A stretch of DNA of 5,592 bases from Acidobacteriota bacterium (GTDB taxonomy: Bacteria; Acidobacteriota; Holophagae; Thermotomaculales; Thermotomaculaceae): the NCBI GenBank assembly GCA_027067895.1, contig JAMOUY010000378.1:1-5592 (forward strand), read 5' to 3'. This document shows, in pieces, positions 5,592-5,592 of this stretch. Position 1 is the stretch's first letter. Every line of letters begins with the position of its first letter. The position numbers were made by a program, and so were the translations under genes. The notes beneath the pieces were generated by a model, which was not told the DNA's origin, ran no database searches, and was given only the letters and a program-made list of their open reading frames with translations.

Positions 5592-5592
5592 A

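Overview
The window is almost entirely one minus-strand operon for iron-sulfur (Fe-S) cluster assembly by the SUF pathway, read from high to low coordinates: a cysteine-containing Rrf2-family regulator (5359-4892), sufC (4895-4158), sufB (4146-2728), sufD (2719-1658), sufS (1665-457) and sufU (460-35). All six genes are complete and intact. They overlap by 4-8 nt or are separated by at most 11 nt, so a single mRNA with translational coupling is very likely. The plus strand carries no convincing gene; its open frames are antisense shadows of the suf genes.

Organism: the DNA is AT-rich, with lysine codons mostly AAA, many A/T homopolymers and a nearly pure A/T promoter region. Shine-Dalgarno sites are strong (AGGAGG, AAGGAG, GGGAGG). 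A SufU scaffold rather than SufE/SufA, and the order C-B-D-S-U, is known from Thermotoga-type and other low-GC anaerobic bacteria; Bacillus has C-D-S-U-B. I would place this in a low-GC, probably anaerobic bacterium (Thermotogota, Bacillota, Fusobacteriota or a similar lineage), but the sequence does not let me name a phylum.

Layout: 5360-5592 is the upstream control region. It holds a promoter candidate (TATAAT at 5384-5379, TTTACT at 5406-5401), a perfect 13-bp palindrome over the -10 box, helically phased A-tracts just upstream, and beyond that Lys-rich open frames that might be the tail of a neighbouring gene. Positions 1-34 follow the sufU stop and show no terminator.

How the genes work together: SufS takes sulfur from cysteine as a persulfide and passes it to SufU. 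SufB, SufC and SufD form the ATP-driven scaffold on which the cluster is built. The Rrf2 protein, with three cysteines likely to hold an Fe-S cluster, probably senses cluster supply and controls its own operon. I see no undescribed system here. What deserves a second look is fine detail: the operator/promoter architecture, extra cysteines in SufU, altered active-site loops in SufS and SufC, a short SufD, and A8 homopolymers near the start of three genes.
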